A stretch of DNA of 34,020 nt from Candidatus Anammoximicrobium sp. (GTDB taxonomy: Bacteria > Planctomycetota > Planctomycetia > Pirellulales > Pirellulaceae). Each line of letters starts with the position of its first letter. Positions within the stretch are counted from its first letter, which is position 1. The notes under the pieces are model-generated. The model was not told the origin of the DNA, made no database searches, and saw nothing but the letters and a program-made list of their open reading frames with translations. The DNA lies in the NCBI GenBank assembly GCA_012515235.1, contig JAAYYU010000271.1:1-34020 (forward strand), given 5' to 3'. Below, piece after piece: positions 26,301-34,020 of this stretch. Position numbers and translations under genes: made by a program.

Positions 26301-26619
26301 GATCGCGGGCTTCGCCGGGGGTTGGCCATCCAGCGTCATTGTCGCACGCGTCGGCACTCCCGTCGAGCCCCTGGTACACTCACTCCGCGAACTCGAAACG
26401 AACTGCAAGCTGGCGGCGTCGTTCAGCCCTCGGCCCGAAGGCTCCCCCGACACGACGTTCCCCGACGCAACCGGTCAGAGATTCCTACCGACGTCTGCTT
26501 CAAGCCCCTGGAACGATCCGGCGTCTGCGGTTAAAGTCCCCAGTGCTGGAACAGGTCGTTTGGGCATGGTTCCGCCCGTTCGCTCCAAGCCGTATTCCTT
26601 GCACGCTCTTGCCCGCCTT
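26301..26619. other. Divergent intergenic region
   Basis: About 320 bp lie between the Rpn-family gene (minus) and the PQQ-propeller gene (plus). The plus frame is open across it, but the codons are not protein-like and the signal peptide begins only at 26620. No clear promoter or terminator was found. Confidence 0.45.
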
Positions 26620-27864
26620 ATGAAAACGCGTTTGCTGCCGGTTGTCGCCCTGCTTCTGTTGTCGCCCGTTTTTCTGGCCGGGGCGGAGCACTGGAACCAA
26701 TTTCGAGGGCCGCGCGGAGACGGCTGCGCGGACTCCCCATCGCTGCCGTTGCAGTGGAGCGAGACCCGGAACGTCTCTTGGAAGACGGAGATTCACGGCA
26801 AGGCCTGGTCGTCGCCCGTCGTTTGGCGCGAGCAGATTTGGCTGACATCCGCCACCGAGGACGGCAAACAGTTGTTCGCCATCTGCGCCGATGCCAGGAC
26901 GGGCAGGATCGTGCAGGAGATCACCGTCTTTGAGATCGCGGAGCCGATGGACTGTTATCCGTACAACAGCTACGCAAGTTCGACGCCGGTGGTCGAGCAG
27001 GGGCGACTCTGGGTCCACTTCGGCAGCGCCGGCACGGCCTGCCTGGACACGACGGACGGCCGAGTCCTTTGGTCCCGTCAGGATCTTCCCTGCGACCATT
27101 GGCGCGGGCCCGGTTCCTCGCCGATTGTGTTCCGCGACCTGTTGATCGTCAACTTCGACGGCTACGACCTGCAGTACGTCGTCGCCCTAGACAAACACAC
27201 CGGGAGGACGGTGTGGAAGGCCGACCGCAGCATCGACTACGGGACCGACAACGGCGATCTGAAGAAAGGCTACTGCACGCCGACGGTGTTCGAACACCAA
27301 GGACGGTTGCAGGTGGTCAGTCCGGCTGCGGTCGGCACCGTGGCTTACGACCCGCTGACGGGCAAGGAGTTGTGGAAAGTCTATCACGGCGGCTTTAATC
27401 CGGCGGCCCGACCGCTGTACAGCCACGGCCTGGTGATCATCAATACCGAAGGCGGTCTGCGGCTGCTGGCCGTGCGTCCGGACGGAACCGGCGACGTGAC
27501 GAAGACGCACCTTGCCTGGAGCTATGGCCGGGCCACGCCCACGCGTCCTTCCCAGTTGATCGTGCGGGACCACCTGTACATGGTCAACGATCAAGGGATC
27601 GCCACGTGCCTGGACGTTAGGACCGGCGTCCCCGCCTGGACGCAACGCATGGGCGGCCGCCACAGCGCGTCGCCCATCTATGCCGACGGCCGCATCTGGT
27701 TCTTTGACGAGGAGAACCGCTCGCGAGTGATCGAGGCCAATTGCCGCGAGTTTCGATTGCTGGCCGAAAACCCGCTGGACTCCGGCTGCATGGCGTCGCC
27801 CGCCGTGATCGGCGACGCGCTGATCCTTCGCACCAAGACGCACCTGTACCGGATCGAACGCTGA
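26620..27864 (+). CDS. Exported PQQ-type beta-propeller protein
   Basis: The product is 414 aa from ATG 26620. This start is chosen because a classic signal peptide follows (MKTRLLPVVALLLLSPVFLA), although no Shine-Dalgarno is visible. The mature part has PQQ-like blades: WNQFRGPRGDG, WKTEIHGKAWSSPVVW, RLWVHFGSAGTACLDTTDGR, VVALDKHTGRTVWKADR and ATCLDVRTGVPAWTQR. Planctomycete genomes carry many such proteins, related to BamB and PQQ dehydrogenases. No dehydrogenase active site is recognised, so a binding or scaffold role in the periplasm is as likely as catalysis. It converges on the sulfatase gene, with 86 bp between the stops. Confidence 0.88.
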   Translation: MKTRLLPVVALLLLSPVFLAGAEHWNQFRGPRGDGCADSPSLPLQWSETRNVSWKTEIHGKAWSSPVVWREQIWLTSATEDGKQLFAICADARTGRIVQEITVFEIAEPMDCYPYNSYASSTPVVEQGRLWVHFGSAGTACLDTTDGRVLWSRQDLPCDHWRGPGSSPIVFRDLLIVNFDGYDLQYVVALDKHTGRTVWKADRSIDYGTDNGDLKKGYCTPTVFEHQGRLQVVSPAAVGTVAYDPLTGKELWKVYHGGFNPAARPLYSHGLVIINTEGGLRLLAVRPDGTGDVTKTHLAWSYGRATPTRPSQLIVRDHLYMVNDQGIATCLDVRTGVPAWTQRMGGRHSASPIYADGRIWFFDEENRSRVIEANCREFRLLAENPLDSGCMASPAVIGDALILRTKTHLYRIER

Positions 27865-27950
27865 CCGGTCCCGGCCTGGCGATCGCACCTTCTGCTCGCG
27901 ACAGGAACTCCCCCGCGCGGCCGGAGACTGCCCGCGACGGGGACGCCGGA

Positions 27951-29387
27951 TCAGTAATCGCGGAATGGCCCGCGGGGTTCGGCGTCGGCCATCGCCTGTT
28001 TCCAGGCGGCGAAGCGGGCCTTGAGCAGGGCCAGCACTTCCGGCTTTGCGGCGGACAGATCCTGTTGTTCCGCGACGTCGCTGGCCAGGTCGAACAGGCC
28101 GTTGCCGCGGGCGCTTTCGACCCATTTCCAGCGGCCTACGCGCGCCGCGTGATCCGACCGGCGTTCCCAGAACATTTCTTCTCGCGGCGACTTCTGTCGG
28201 CCCTGCAGCACGGGCAACATGTCGAAGCCGTCGTAGACGATGCCCCGGGGCAGCGGAGCGCCGGCGGCCGCGGCGAGCGTGGGAAAGAACTCCAGCGCCG
28301 TCACGAACTCGTCGCACGTTCCTCCGGCGGGAATCCGCTCCGGCCAACGCACGATGCACGGCACGCGGATCCCGCCCTCGAACATCTGGCTCTTGCCGCC
28401 GCGCAAGGGCGCGTTGTCCGATCCCGTTCCGCCGCCGTTGTCGGACAGGAACACCACGATCGTGTTGCGGGCGATTCCATAGTCATCCAGCAGCTCGAGC
28501 AACTGGCCGATGGCGTCGTCCATGCAGGTGACCGCCGCCAAGTAGCCGCGCCGCCGCTGCTCGCGGGTGGTCTTGCCCTCCGGGTACATGGCCAGGTACT
28601 CCGGCGGCGCTTGCACCGTGCCGCGCACGCCGGGCTCGAGGCTCGAGGCCCCGTGCGGCGCGTTGAACGGCACGTACAGGAAGAACGGCCGGGCATGATG
28701 GGTTTTCAAAAAGCGGACGGCTTCGCGGCGAAACAGCTCGGTGGCATACGTCCCCTTGTCTTCGGTTGTCAACTGGTTGCCGCGGCGCATCGACGGGATG
28801 CCGTAACGTTCGTGGGTGAAGTAATCGATGCCCGTGTGGCCGAAGCCGTAGAAGTCGTGGAAGCCCTGTTGCAGCGGCAGGAATCGCTGCAACTGCCCGC
28901 CGTCCCATTTGCCGAAACAGCCGTTGACGTAACCGTGCTCGCGGAGCAACTCGGAGAGGAACACTTCCCGCTCGTCCGTTCCCAGGATCATCTCCGGCGA
29001 CACGGCGTACTCGTCCGGCGTGTAGCGGTGGTCGTAGTTCACCAGGTCGTTGCGCATCATGTCGTACGTCCCGCAGCGTTGGGGAAACCGGCCGGTGAGC
29101 AGGCTGGCCCGCGAGGGCGTGCAGGCAGGCCAGTTGACGTAGAATTGAGTCAACCGCACGCCGCCAGCCGCCAGGCGGTCCAGGTTGGGCGTCTTGACGT
29201 TCACGCCGCCAAAACAACCCAGATCGCGGTAGCCCTGGTCGTCGCTCACGATCAACAGAATGTTGGGACGCTGCGCCTCGGCGCGGCTGGCCGACTCACC
29301 CGCCCAGGCAAGGGGCGCAACGGCGGCGAGCATCACGGCCGCCAGAAGCCGCCCCGGCTGACGACGATCACCAAGGGTTGTCCGCAT
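27951..29387 (-). CDS. Secreted formylglycine-dependent sulfatase (arylsulfatase family)
   Basis: The product is 478 aa. GAGGAG lies 8 nt before the ATG at 29387. A signal peptide spans about residues 1-30 (LLAAVMLAAVAPLAWAG). Metal-binding Asp49/Asp50 lie in IVSDDQGYRDLG. The formylglycine signature is C-T-P-S-R (Cys89 in NWPACTPSRASLLTGR), the site modified by formylglycine-generating enzyme. Metal ligands downstream are VFLSDNGG, and GGKSQMFEGGIRVP closes the site. The usual GKWHxG motif reads GKWDGG (Lys160, Asp162). The substrate is probably a sulfated glycan, but the sequence does not say which. It is oriented divergently to the membrane protein gene and convergently to the PQQ gene. 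Confidence 0.93.
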   Translation of the reverse strand: MRTTLGDRRQPGRLLAAVMLAAVAPLAWAGESASRAEAQRPNILLIVSDDQGYRDLGCFGGVNVKTPNLDRLAAGGVRLTQFYVNWPACTPSRASLLTGRFPQRCGTYDMMRNDLVNYDHRYTPDEYAVSPEMILGTDEREVFLSELLREHGYVNGCFGKWDGGQLQRFLPLQQGFHDFYGFGHTGIDYFTHERYGIPSMRRGNQLTTEDKGTYATELFRREAVRFLKTHHARPFFLYVPFNAPHGASSLEPGVRGTVQAPPEYLAMYPEGKTTREQRRRGYLAAVTCMDDAIGQLLELLDDYGIARNTIVVFLSDNGGGTGSDNAPLRGGKSQMFEGGIRVPCIVRWPERIPAGGTCDEFVTALEFFPTLAAAAGAPLPRGIVYDGFDMLPVLQGRQKSPREEMFWERRSDHAARVGRWKWVESARGNGLFDLASDVAEQQDLSAAKPEVLALLKARFAAWKQAMADAEPRGPFRDY

Positions 29388-29428
29388 AACGGGTTCTCCT
29401 CAAGGAAAGGATCGGACACGGCGGATTT

Positions 29429-29457
29429 GTTGTACTCGATCGATGTCCCCTCCGCAA
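29429..29457 (-). promoter_or_regulatory. Candidate sigma70-type promoter for the sulfatase
   Basis: On the minus strand, TTGCGG (29457-29452) and TACAAC (29434-29429) are spaced 17 bp apart, about 40 bp before the start codon. The -35 is weak and the -10 is good. Confidence 0.4.
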
Positions 29458-29567
29458 TGCTCTTTCGACACACTCGCCACGTGCTGTTGGGGCGTCTATA
29501 CTGGTAGGCAGAGAAGTTGCTGTCGAAGCTGTTTGCGATCGATCACGCTTTGGACCTGAGTTGTCCT

Positions 29568-30341
29568 ATGCCACCCGTTGCCCTCCAGTTCGTGCTCCGG
29601 CTTGCCTTGGGCATCGCGATCGGGATCGGCTTGACGCCGGCAAGCCTGGCCGCCGCGAGCTTTCATCGGCTGAGCTGTTGGTGCCTGCTGATCCTGGGCG
29701 TGACGGCCGCCGCCTTGGTGCATCTGGACGGCGAACCGGCAGAGCGGTCGGGCGGCGTGATCTTCTTGGCAATCCTGCTCAGCGTGTTGGCCTGTGCGGC
29801 CGCCGCGTTTTACCAGCGAGGCCGGAACGAGGCGGGTCGGGCGGCCGTCTTCGGGGCCGGGCTGTCGGCGGTGTTGGCCGTCTCGTTGGCGACCGGTTGG
29901 AGCCGCGTTACCAGCGGGCTGGGCATGTGGCTGGCCCTGGCCGATTTGGTCTCCAGCGGGCTGTTGCTGGGCGTGATTCTGGCGACGTTGTGGCTGGGAC
30001 TGTGGCACTTGAACACGGCCTGCGTCCAGCGTTTACCCCTGGAGCAACTGGCCGGGCTCGCCGGGGCGGCCCTGGCCGTGCGGACGGTGCTGGGCGTGCT
30101 AGGGATGGGGATTGCCCTGTTCGCCTCGCGCCAGGTACCGGGTTTGTTCTGGCTGTTTCTCGTGTTTCGCTGGGTCATGGCCCTGCTGACCTGTTGGCTG
30201 CTGCGGATTCTGGCCCCAGAAATCCGCCAGCCGCTGGGCCAGCAGTCGGTGGCCGTGCTGGTGTACCTGGCCTTGTTCGCGTCGCTGGCGGCCGAACTCG
30301 GGACGCAGTTGGTTTCCGTCGAGATTCCGTATACGGTGTGA
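29568..30341 (+). CDS. Polytopic membrane protein of unknown function
   Basis: The product is 257 aa from ATG 29568; a TTG start at 29517 would add 17 unconvincing residues. It is very hydrophobic, with about seven or eight membrane segments, including ALQFVLRLALGIAIGIGLTP, VIFLAILLSVLACAAAAFY and GLFWLFLVFRWVMALLTCWL. No family is recognised. The stop is 7 nt before the FAD/[Fe-S] oxidoreductase start, so the two are probably co-transcribed. It might be a membrane anchor or electron-transfer partner for that enzyme, by position only. Confidence 0.75.
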   Translation: MPPVALQFVLRLALGIAIGIGLTPASLAAASFHRLSCWCLLILGVTAAALVHLDGEPAERSGGVIFLAILLSVLACAAAAFYQRGRNEAGRAAVFGAGLSAVLAVSLATGWSRVTSGLGMWLALADLVSSGLLLGVILATLWLGLWHLNTACVQRLPLEQLAGLAGAALAVRTVLGVLGMGIALFASRQVPGLFWLFLVFRWVMALLTCWLLRILAPEIRQPLGQQSVAVLVYLALFASLAAELGTQLVSVEIPYTV

Positions 30342-30348
30342 GAGATTC

Positions 30349-33345
30349 ATGGACCCGGACCGCGAGAGAATTCAGGCTGACCTGCGCGGCTTGGTGGCCG
30401 GCGAAGTGCGCTGCGACGACGTCTTCTTGCAGCTGTACTCGACGGACGCCAGCATTTACCAGATCCGGCCGTTGGGCGTGGTCCGGCCGCGCGGCGTCGC
30501 CGACGTGGTGGCGTGCGTCCAGTACGCGGCGGAGCAAGGCATTCCGATCTATCCGCGTGGTTCGGGCACCGGCCTGGCCGGCGATTCGTTGGGGCCCGGC
30601 CTGGTCTTGGAGTTCTCGCCCAACATGCGGCGAGTTCTCCAAATCGGACCCGACACCGTGCGCGTCCAGCCGGGCGTGATCCTCGCCAACCTGAACCGGC
30701 AGTTGGCCCGCCATGGCCGCCTGTTCGGCCCCGATCCGGCGACGCGGAGCGTCTCCACGATGGGCAGCGTGCTGGCCGTCGACGCCTCCGGCACGCACTG
30801 GCCGCTGTACGGCTCGGCGCGAGACCACGTCGAGAGCCTGCAAGTCGTGCTGGCGGACGGCCAGGTGCTGGAAGTCGGCCGGCACGCCATCGCCGACGAC
30901 GAGGCCGAGCGGGCGCACCCGCAGCGGCAGCAACTGGTCCGCCGCCTAGCAGAACTGCTGATCCGGGAACAGAAAGTCATCGCCCAGCACCAACCCAAGA
31001 CGCTCGTGAACCGCTGCGGGTACCAGCTGGACGACGTGCTGGCGGCAGATCGCCTGGATCTGGCCCGGCTGCTGGTTGGTTCCGAGGGCACGCTGGCGAT
31101 CATCACCGAGGCCACGGTGCGGACGGTGCCGCGTCCCAAGCACCGCGGCCTGACGTTGTTGTTTTTCGACCGCCTGGAGTCGGCGGCGCGGGGCGCGTTG
31201 GAGGTCATCCGCTGTGGCGCAGCCACGTGCGATTTGATGGACCGGCGGCTGCTGACCATCGCGCGGGAGATGGATGTGCGGTACGAGATGTTGATCCCGG
31301 CAGACGCCGAAGCCATGTTGCTGGTGGAGCAATCCGGCGACGACGCCTACGAGGTGGGCCAGCGGCTGAAGGCCGTGGTCGGACGACTGACTCGCGAGCG
31401 GCATCTGGCGTTCGATGGCCGGGTCACGATGGAAAAGGAGGAGCGCAACTTCTACTGGCGACTCTCGCGGCGCGTGGCCACGACCCTGTATCGTCTGAAA
31501 GGGACGACGCAGGCGTTGCCCTTCATCGAGGACATCGCGGTGCCGCCGGAGACATTACCCGATTTTCTGGTGCGGATGCAGAACGTCTTCAAGAAGCACG
31601 CGGTGACAGTCCCGATGTTCGCCCACATGGGACACGGCCAGCTGCATTTGCGGCCCTTCCTGGATTTGGGGAACCCGGAGCATCAGCGCCTGATGCAGGA
31701 CCTGGCCACGGACCTGTACGAGGAAGTACTGGCCGTCGGCGGCACGATCAGCGGCGAGCACTCCCTGGGACTCAGCCGCAGCTGGTTCCTGCGCCGGCAA
31801 GTGGGGCCGCTGTACGAGGTGTTCCGCGAAGTCAAACGCATCTTCGACCCCAACAATATCTTGAATCCCGGCAAGGTGGTCGCGGAGTTCCCCCAACCGC
31901 TGACCCGGAACCTGCGACCGCCGATCCCGTCGCCAATGCCGGCGGCGCCCGCCGCGGCGGCCTCCGCCGGCGAGGGCGAAGCGGCGGCGCCGGCCTTGCC
32001 GGCCCCGGCTCAACTCAAACTGGAGTTGGCCTGGAGTTGGGAAGACATCTGCCGCGCCACGCGGGCCTGTAACGGCTGCGGCCGCTGCCGGACCCAGGGG
32101 CCCGAGGAGCGGATGTGTCCCATCTTTCGCTCGGCCCCGCGGGAAGAAGCCTCGCCACGGGCCAAGGCCAACCTGCTGCGGGCCGTGCTCACCGGCTGGC
32201 TCGACCCCAACGGGCTGCAAGCCGAGGAGTTGAAATCGATCGCGGACTTGTGCGTCAACTGCCACCAGTGCCGTTTCGAGTGTCCGGCCCTGGTCGATAT
32301 TCCGAAACTCGCGTTGGAGACCAAAGCCCAGTACGTCGCCAACAACGGGTTGACCATGTCCGACTGGTGCCTGGCCCGCCTGGACGTGCTGGCAGCCTGG
32401 GGGGCGGTGTTCAGTTCGCTCACCAATTGGGCGCTCCGCAACCGGCGGATGCGTTGGCTGCTGGAAAAAACGGTGGGCATTGCCCAGGGGCGCAAGCTGC
32501 CGCGGATCGAGGGCCGCAGCTTCCTGCAGATCGCCCATCGGCGGCGACTCGACCGTCCCAGTCGCCGCTCCGGCAACAAGGTGCTGTACTTTGTCGATCT
32601 GTACGCCAACTGGCACGACACGCAACTGGCCCAGTCGCTGGTGGCTGTCCTCAAGCACAACGGCGTGGCGGTGTACGTGCATCCGCACCAGGTCCAATCG
32701 GGAATGGCCGCCATTTCGATGGGCGCCGTGGACATCGCTCGCAAACTGGCCGCCCGGAACCTGGCGATTCTGGCTGACGCCGTGCGGCAGGGATACACGA
32801 TCGTGGCCAGCGAACCGGCGGCCGCCTTGTGCCTGATCCACGAGTATCCCAACTTGTTTGACGAAGAGGACGCGCGGCTGGTGGCGGAGAACACGACCGA
32901 AGCCTGTACGTACCTCTGGCGACTGCATCAGGCCGGCAAGCTGGAATTGGACCTGCGGCCGCTGAACGCGACGCTGGGCTACCACTTGTCTTGCCACCTG
33001 AGGGCCTTGCAAGCGGGCAGCCCCGGCGAGGATCTGCTGCGGCTGATCCCCGGCTTGACGCTGCAGCGGATCGAACGCGGCTGCTGCGGAATTGCGGGCA
33101 CGTTCGGACTCCGGCGGCAGAACTACCGCGCCAGTCTGCGCGCCGGCTGGGGCCTGATCTCCGAACTCCGCAACCCGGAACTGCAAGCGGGCGTGACGGA
33201 GTGCAGCGCGTGCAAGATTCAGATGGAACAGGGCACCTCCAAACCCACGCTCCACCCGCTCAAGCTTCTGGCGTTGGCCTATAACCTGATGCCGGAGGTG
33301 GCGTCCCTGCTCACTTCCCGCAGCGAGGATCTCACGGTGACATGA
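30349..33345 (+). CDS. FAD-linked and [4Fe-4S] oxidoreductase (GlcD-GlcF / D-lactate dehydrogenase-like fusion)
   Basis: The product is 998 aa. Residues about 35-260 form the FAD_binding_4 domain (PRGSGTGLAGDSLGPG, then LLVGSEGTLAIITEATV). Residues about 270-530 are the FAD-oxidase C-terminal domain, ending in the usual RIFDPNNILNPGKV. After an Ala/Pro linker come two ferredoxin-like clusters: Cys574, 577, 580 and 590 (NGCGRC...MCP), and Cys635, 638, 641 and 645 (CVNCHQCRFECP). The C-terminal third has CCG-type Cys-rich motifs (SCHLRA, RGCCGIAGTFG, TECSACKIQ). The architecture matches 2-hydroxyacid (glycolate or D-lactate) dehydrogenases that pass electrons to the respiratory chain. The exact substrate is unknown. 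It has no signal peptide. It overlaps the moaD-like gene by four bases (ATGA). Confidence 0.9.
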   Translation: MDPDRERIQADLRGLVAGEVRCDDVFLQLYSTDASIYQIRPLGVVRPRGVADVVACVQYAAEQGIPIYPRGSGTGLAGDSLGPGLVLEFSPNMRRVLQIGPDTVRVQPGVILANLNRQLARHGRLFGPDPATRSVSTMGSVLAVDASGTHWPLYGSARDHVESLQVVLADGQVLEVGRHAIADDEAERAHPQRQQLVRRLAELLIREQKVIAQHQPKTLVNRCGYQLDDVLAADRLDLARLLVGSEGTLAIITEATVRTVPRPKHRGLTLLFFDRLESAARGALEVIRCGAATCDLMDRRLLTIAREMDVRYEMLIPADAEAMLLVEQSGDDAYEVGQRLKAVVGRLTRERHLAFDGRVTMEKEERNFYWRLSRRVATTLYRLKGTTQALPFIEDIAVPPETLPDFLVRMQNVFKKHAVTVPMFAHMGHGQLHLRPFLDLGNPEHQRLMQDLATDLYEEVLAVGGTISGEHSLGLSRSWFLRRQVGPLYEVFREVKRIFDPNNILNPGKVVAEFPQPLTRNLRPPIPSPMPAAPAAAASAGEGEAAAPALPAPAQLKLELAWSWEDICRATRACNGCGRCRTQGPEERMCPIFRSAPREEASPRAKANLLRAVLTGWLDPNGLQAEELKSIADLCVNCHQCRFECPALVDIPKLALETKAQYVANNGLTMSDWCLARLDVLAAWGAVFSSLTNWALRNRRMRWLLEKTVGIAQGRKLPRIEGRSFLQIAHRRRLDRPSRRSGNKVLYFVDLYANWHDTQLAQSLVAVLKHNGVAVYVHPHQVQSGMAAISMGAVDIARKLAARNLAILADAVRQGYTIVASEPAAALCLIHEYPNLFDEEDARLVAENTTEACTYLWRLHQAGKLELDLRPLNATLGYHLSCHLRALQAGSPGEDLLRLIPGLTLQRIERGCCGIAGTFGLRRQNYRASLRAGWGLISELRNPELQAGVTECSACKIQMEQGTSKPTLHPLKLLALAYNLMPEVASLLTSRSEDLTVT

Positions 33346-33587
33346 AGACAGCCGTCAAACTCTTTGCCCTCGCACGGCAACTGGCCGGCCAGGATGAAAT
33401 CCAAGTCGACTTGCCGCCCGGAGCCACCGTCGCCCAATTGCGGTCGGCGGTCAGCGAGCAATACCCCGCGCTGGCCGAACTGGCGTCGCGCTCGTTGTTC
33501 GCCGTCGACGCGAACTACGCTACAGACCAGACGCCCGTCCCGCCCAGCGCCGTCCTGGCCTGCATCCCGCCCGTCAGCGGCGGCTGA
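33342..33587 (+). CDS. MoaD/ThiS family sulfur carrier protein
   Basis: The product is 81 aa with a beta-grasp pattern: MKTAVKLFALARQLAGQDE, then LPPGATVAQLRSAVSEQYP, then PVPPSAVLACIPPVSGG. It ends exactly in Gly-Gly, the C-terminus adenylated and thiocarboxylated in this family. It is MoaD-like (molybdopterin synthase small subunit) by sequence, though ThiS-type carriers look similar. The start codon overlaps the stop of the upstream oxidoreductase (ATGA), so translation is coupled. No MoaE or other molybdopterin gene is in the window. Confidence 0.85.
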   Translation: MKTAVKLFALARQLAGQDEIQVDLPPGATVAQLRSAVSEQYPALAELASRSLFAVDANYATDQTPVPPSAVLACIPPVSGG

Positions 33588-33773
33588 AATCCAGTCACCT
33601 GCGCTCCGAAATGCGATTGCAAACCTGATGATCCGCCCGTTCGCACTTCTGCGCGTAGGGCTCGTTCGAGCCAGCGTCCGGCAAGGCGTCCGGGAACTCT
33701 TCGATACGCAGGCAAACCTCGGCTTGGGTGCGTTCCCTCGTTCACGATTCGGGCGGCCACGTCCATCGGCCCC

Positions 33774-33804
33774 TGGTGAATCGACAACCGGATGTCGGTA
33801 CAAT
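33774..33804 (+). promoter_or_regulatory. Candidate promoter for the right-edge gene
   Basis: TACAAT at 33799-33804 is a good -10. The best -35 is TGGTGA (33774-33779), 19 bp away and weak. The start codon is 52 bp downstream of the -10. Confidence 0.35.
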
Positions 33805-33856
33805 CGGGTTCGGTCGCCCACGGCGTTTTGCCGACCCTATCAAGGAGATCCCCCGG

Positions 33857-34020
33857 ATGAACCCTCAAAGGACGTTTACGATCATCGCCGTTCTGGCAGG
33901 CTTAGTGTTTGCGGGCCCGCCGCCGGTCTTGCCCGCCGAAGATCTGCTGACCATCACCCGCGACGGCCGGACGCAGTACACGCTCGTGCATGCAGACCAG
34001 GCCAGTGAGTTGGAACAGAA
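33857..34020 (+). CDS. Secreted protein, N-terminal fragment cut by the window edge
   Basis: At least 54 codons from ATG 33857 to the right edge. AAGGAG lies 9 nt upstream. The signal peptide is TIIAVLAGLVFAGPPPVLPA. The mature start (EDLLTITRDGRTQYTLV, then HADQASELEQ) resembles the N-terminal domain that precedes some GH67/DUF4838 glycoside hydrolases, but too little is present to assign it. Confidence 0.65.
   Translation, partial: MNPQRTFTIIAVLAGLVFAGPPPVLPAEDLLTITRDGRTQYTLVHADQASELEQ

Overview
The window is GC-rich and looks like chromosome from a planctomycete, probably of the Pirellulales type. The pointers are a giant extracellular beta-strand-repeat protein that opens with the planctomycete N-terminal motif LETLEDRRLLA, a Tat-exported Gfo/Idh/MocA oxidoreductase, a formylglycine-type sulfatase, PQQ- and NHL-type propellers, and a mixture of genes with and without clear Shine-Dalgarno sequences. 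The taxonomic call is inference; no rRNA or tRNA was seen.

Layout. (1) 1-14351, minus strand: one uninterrupted reading frame of at least 4,783 codons that runs off the left edge. It is built from autotransporter-associated beta-strand repeats, three LamG/concanavalin-like domains and FHA-like repeat segments, with internal duplications still visible at DNA level. (2) 14352-15295: about 0.9 kb with no convincing gene. (3) 15296-19932, minus strand: an NHL-propeller secreted protein, a GH42-like glycoside hydrolase and a DUF1846 protein, all co-directional. (4) 20340-21650, plus: Tat-exported Gfo/Idh/MocA oxidoreductase. (5) 21841-25257, plus: a near-consensus sigma70-type promoter, a leader of about 240 nt with stem-loops, then a tight three-gene operon: a hemerythrin-like helical protein, a caspase-family (C14) protease and a GHSLG alpha/beta hydrolase. 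(6) 25284-26300, minus: an Rpn/PD-(D/E)XK nuclease-like protein with an Arg-Glu-Gly repeat tail. (7) 26620-27864, plus: exported PQQ-propeller protein. (8) 27951-29387, minus: secreted sulfatase. (9) 29568-33587, plus: an operon of a polytopic membrane protein, a large FAD/[Fe-S] oxidoreductase (GlcD-GlcF/Dld-like fusion) and a MoaD/ThiS-type sulfur carrier. (10) 33857 to the right edge: start of another secreted protein.

Functionally, the window mixes extracellular polysaccharide handling (sulfatase, glycoside hydrolase, Gfo/Idh/MocA, propellers, giant adhesin-like protein) with one conflict- or stress-type cassette. That cassette (22120-25257) is the best candidate for an undescribed system: a putative metal-binding helical-bundle protein, a caspase-like protease with a visible His-Cys dyad, and a serine hydrolase, with 20-nt and 1-nt spacings.
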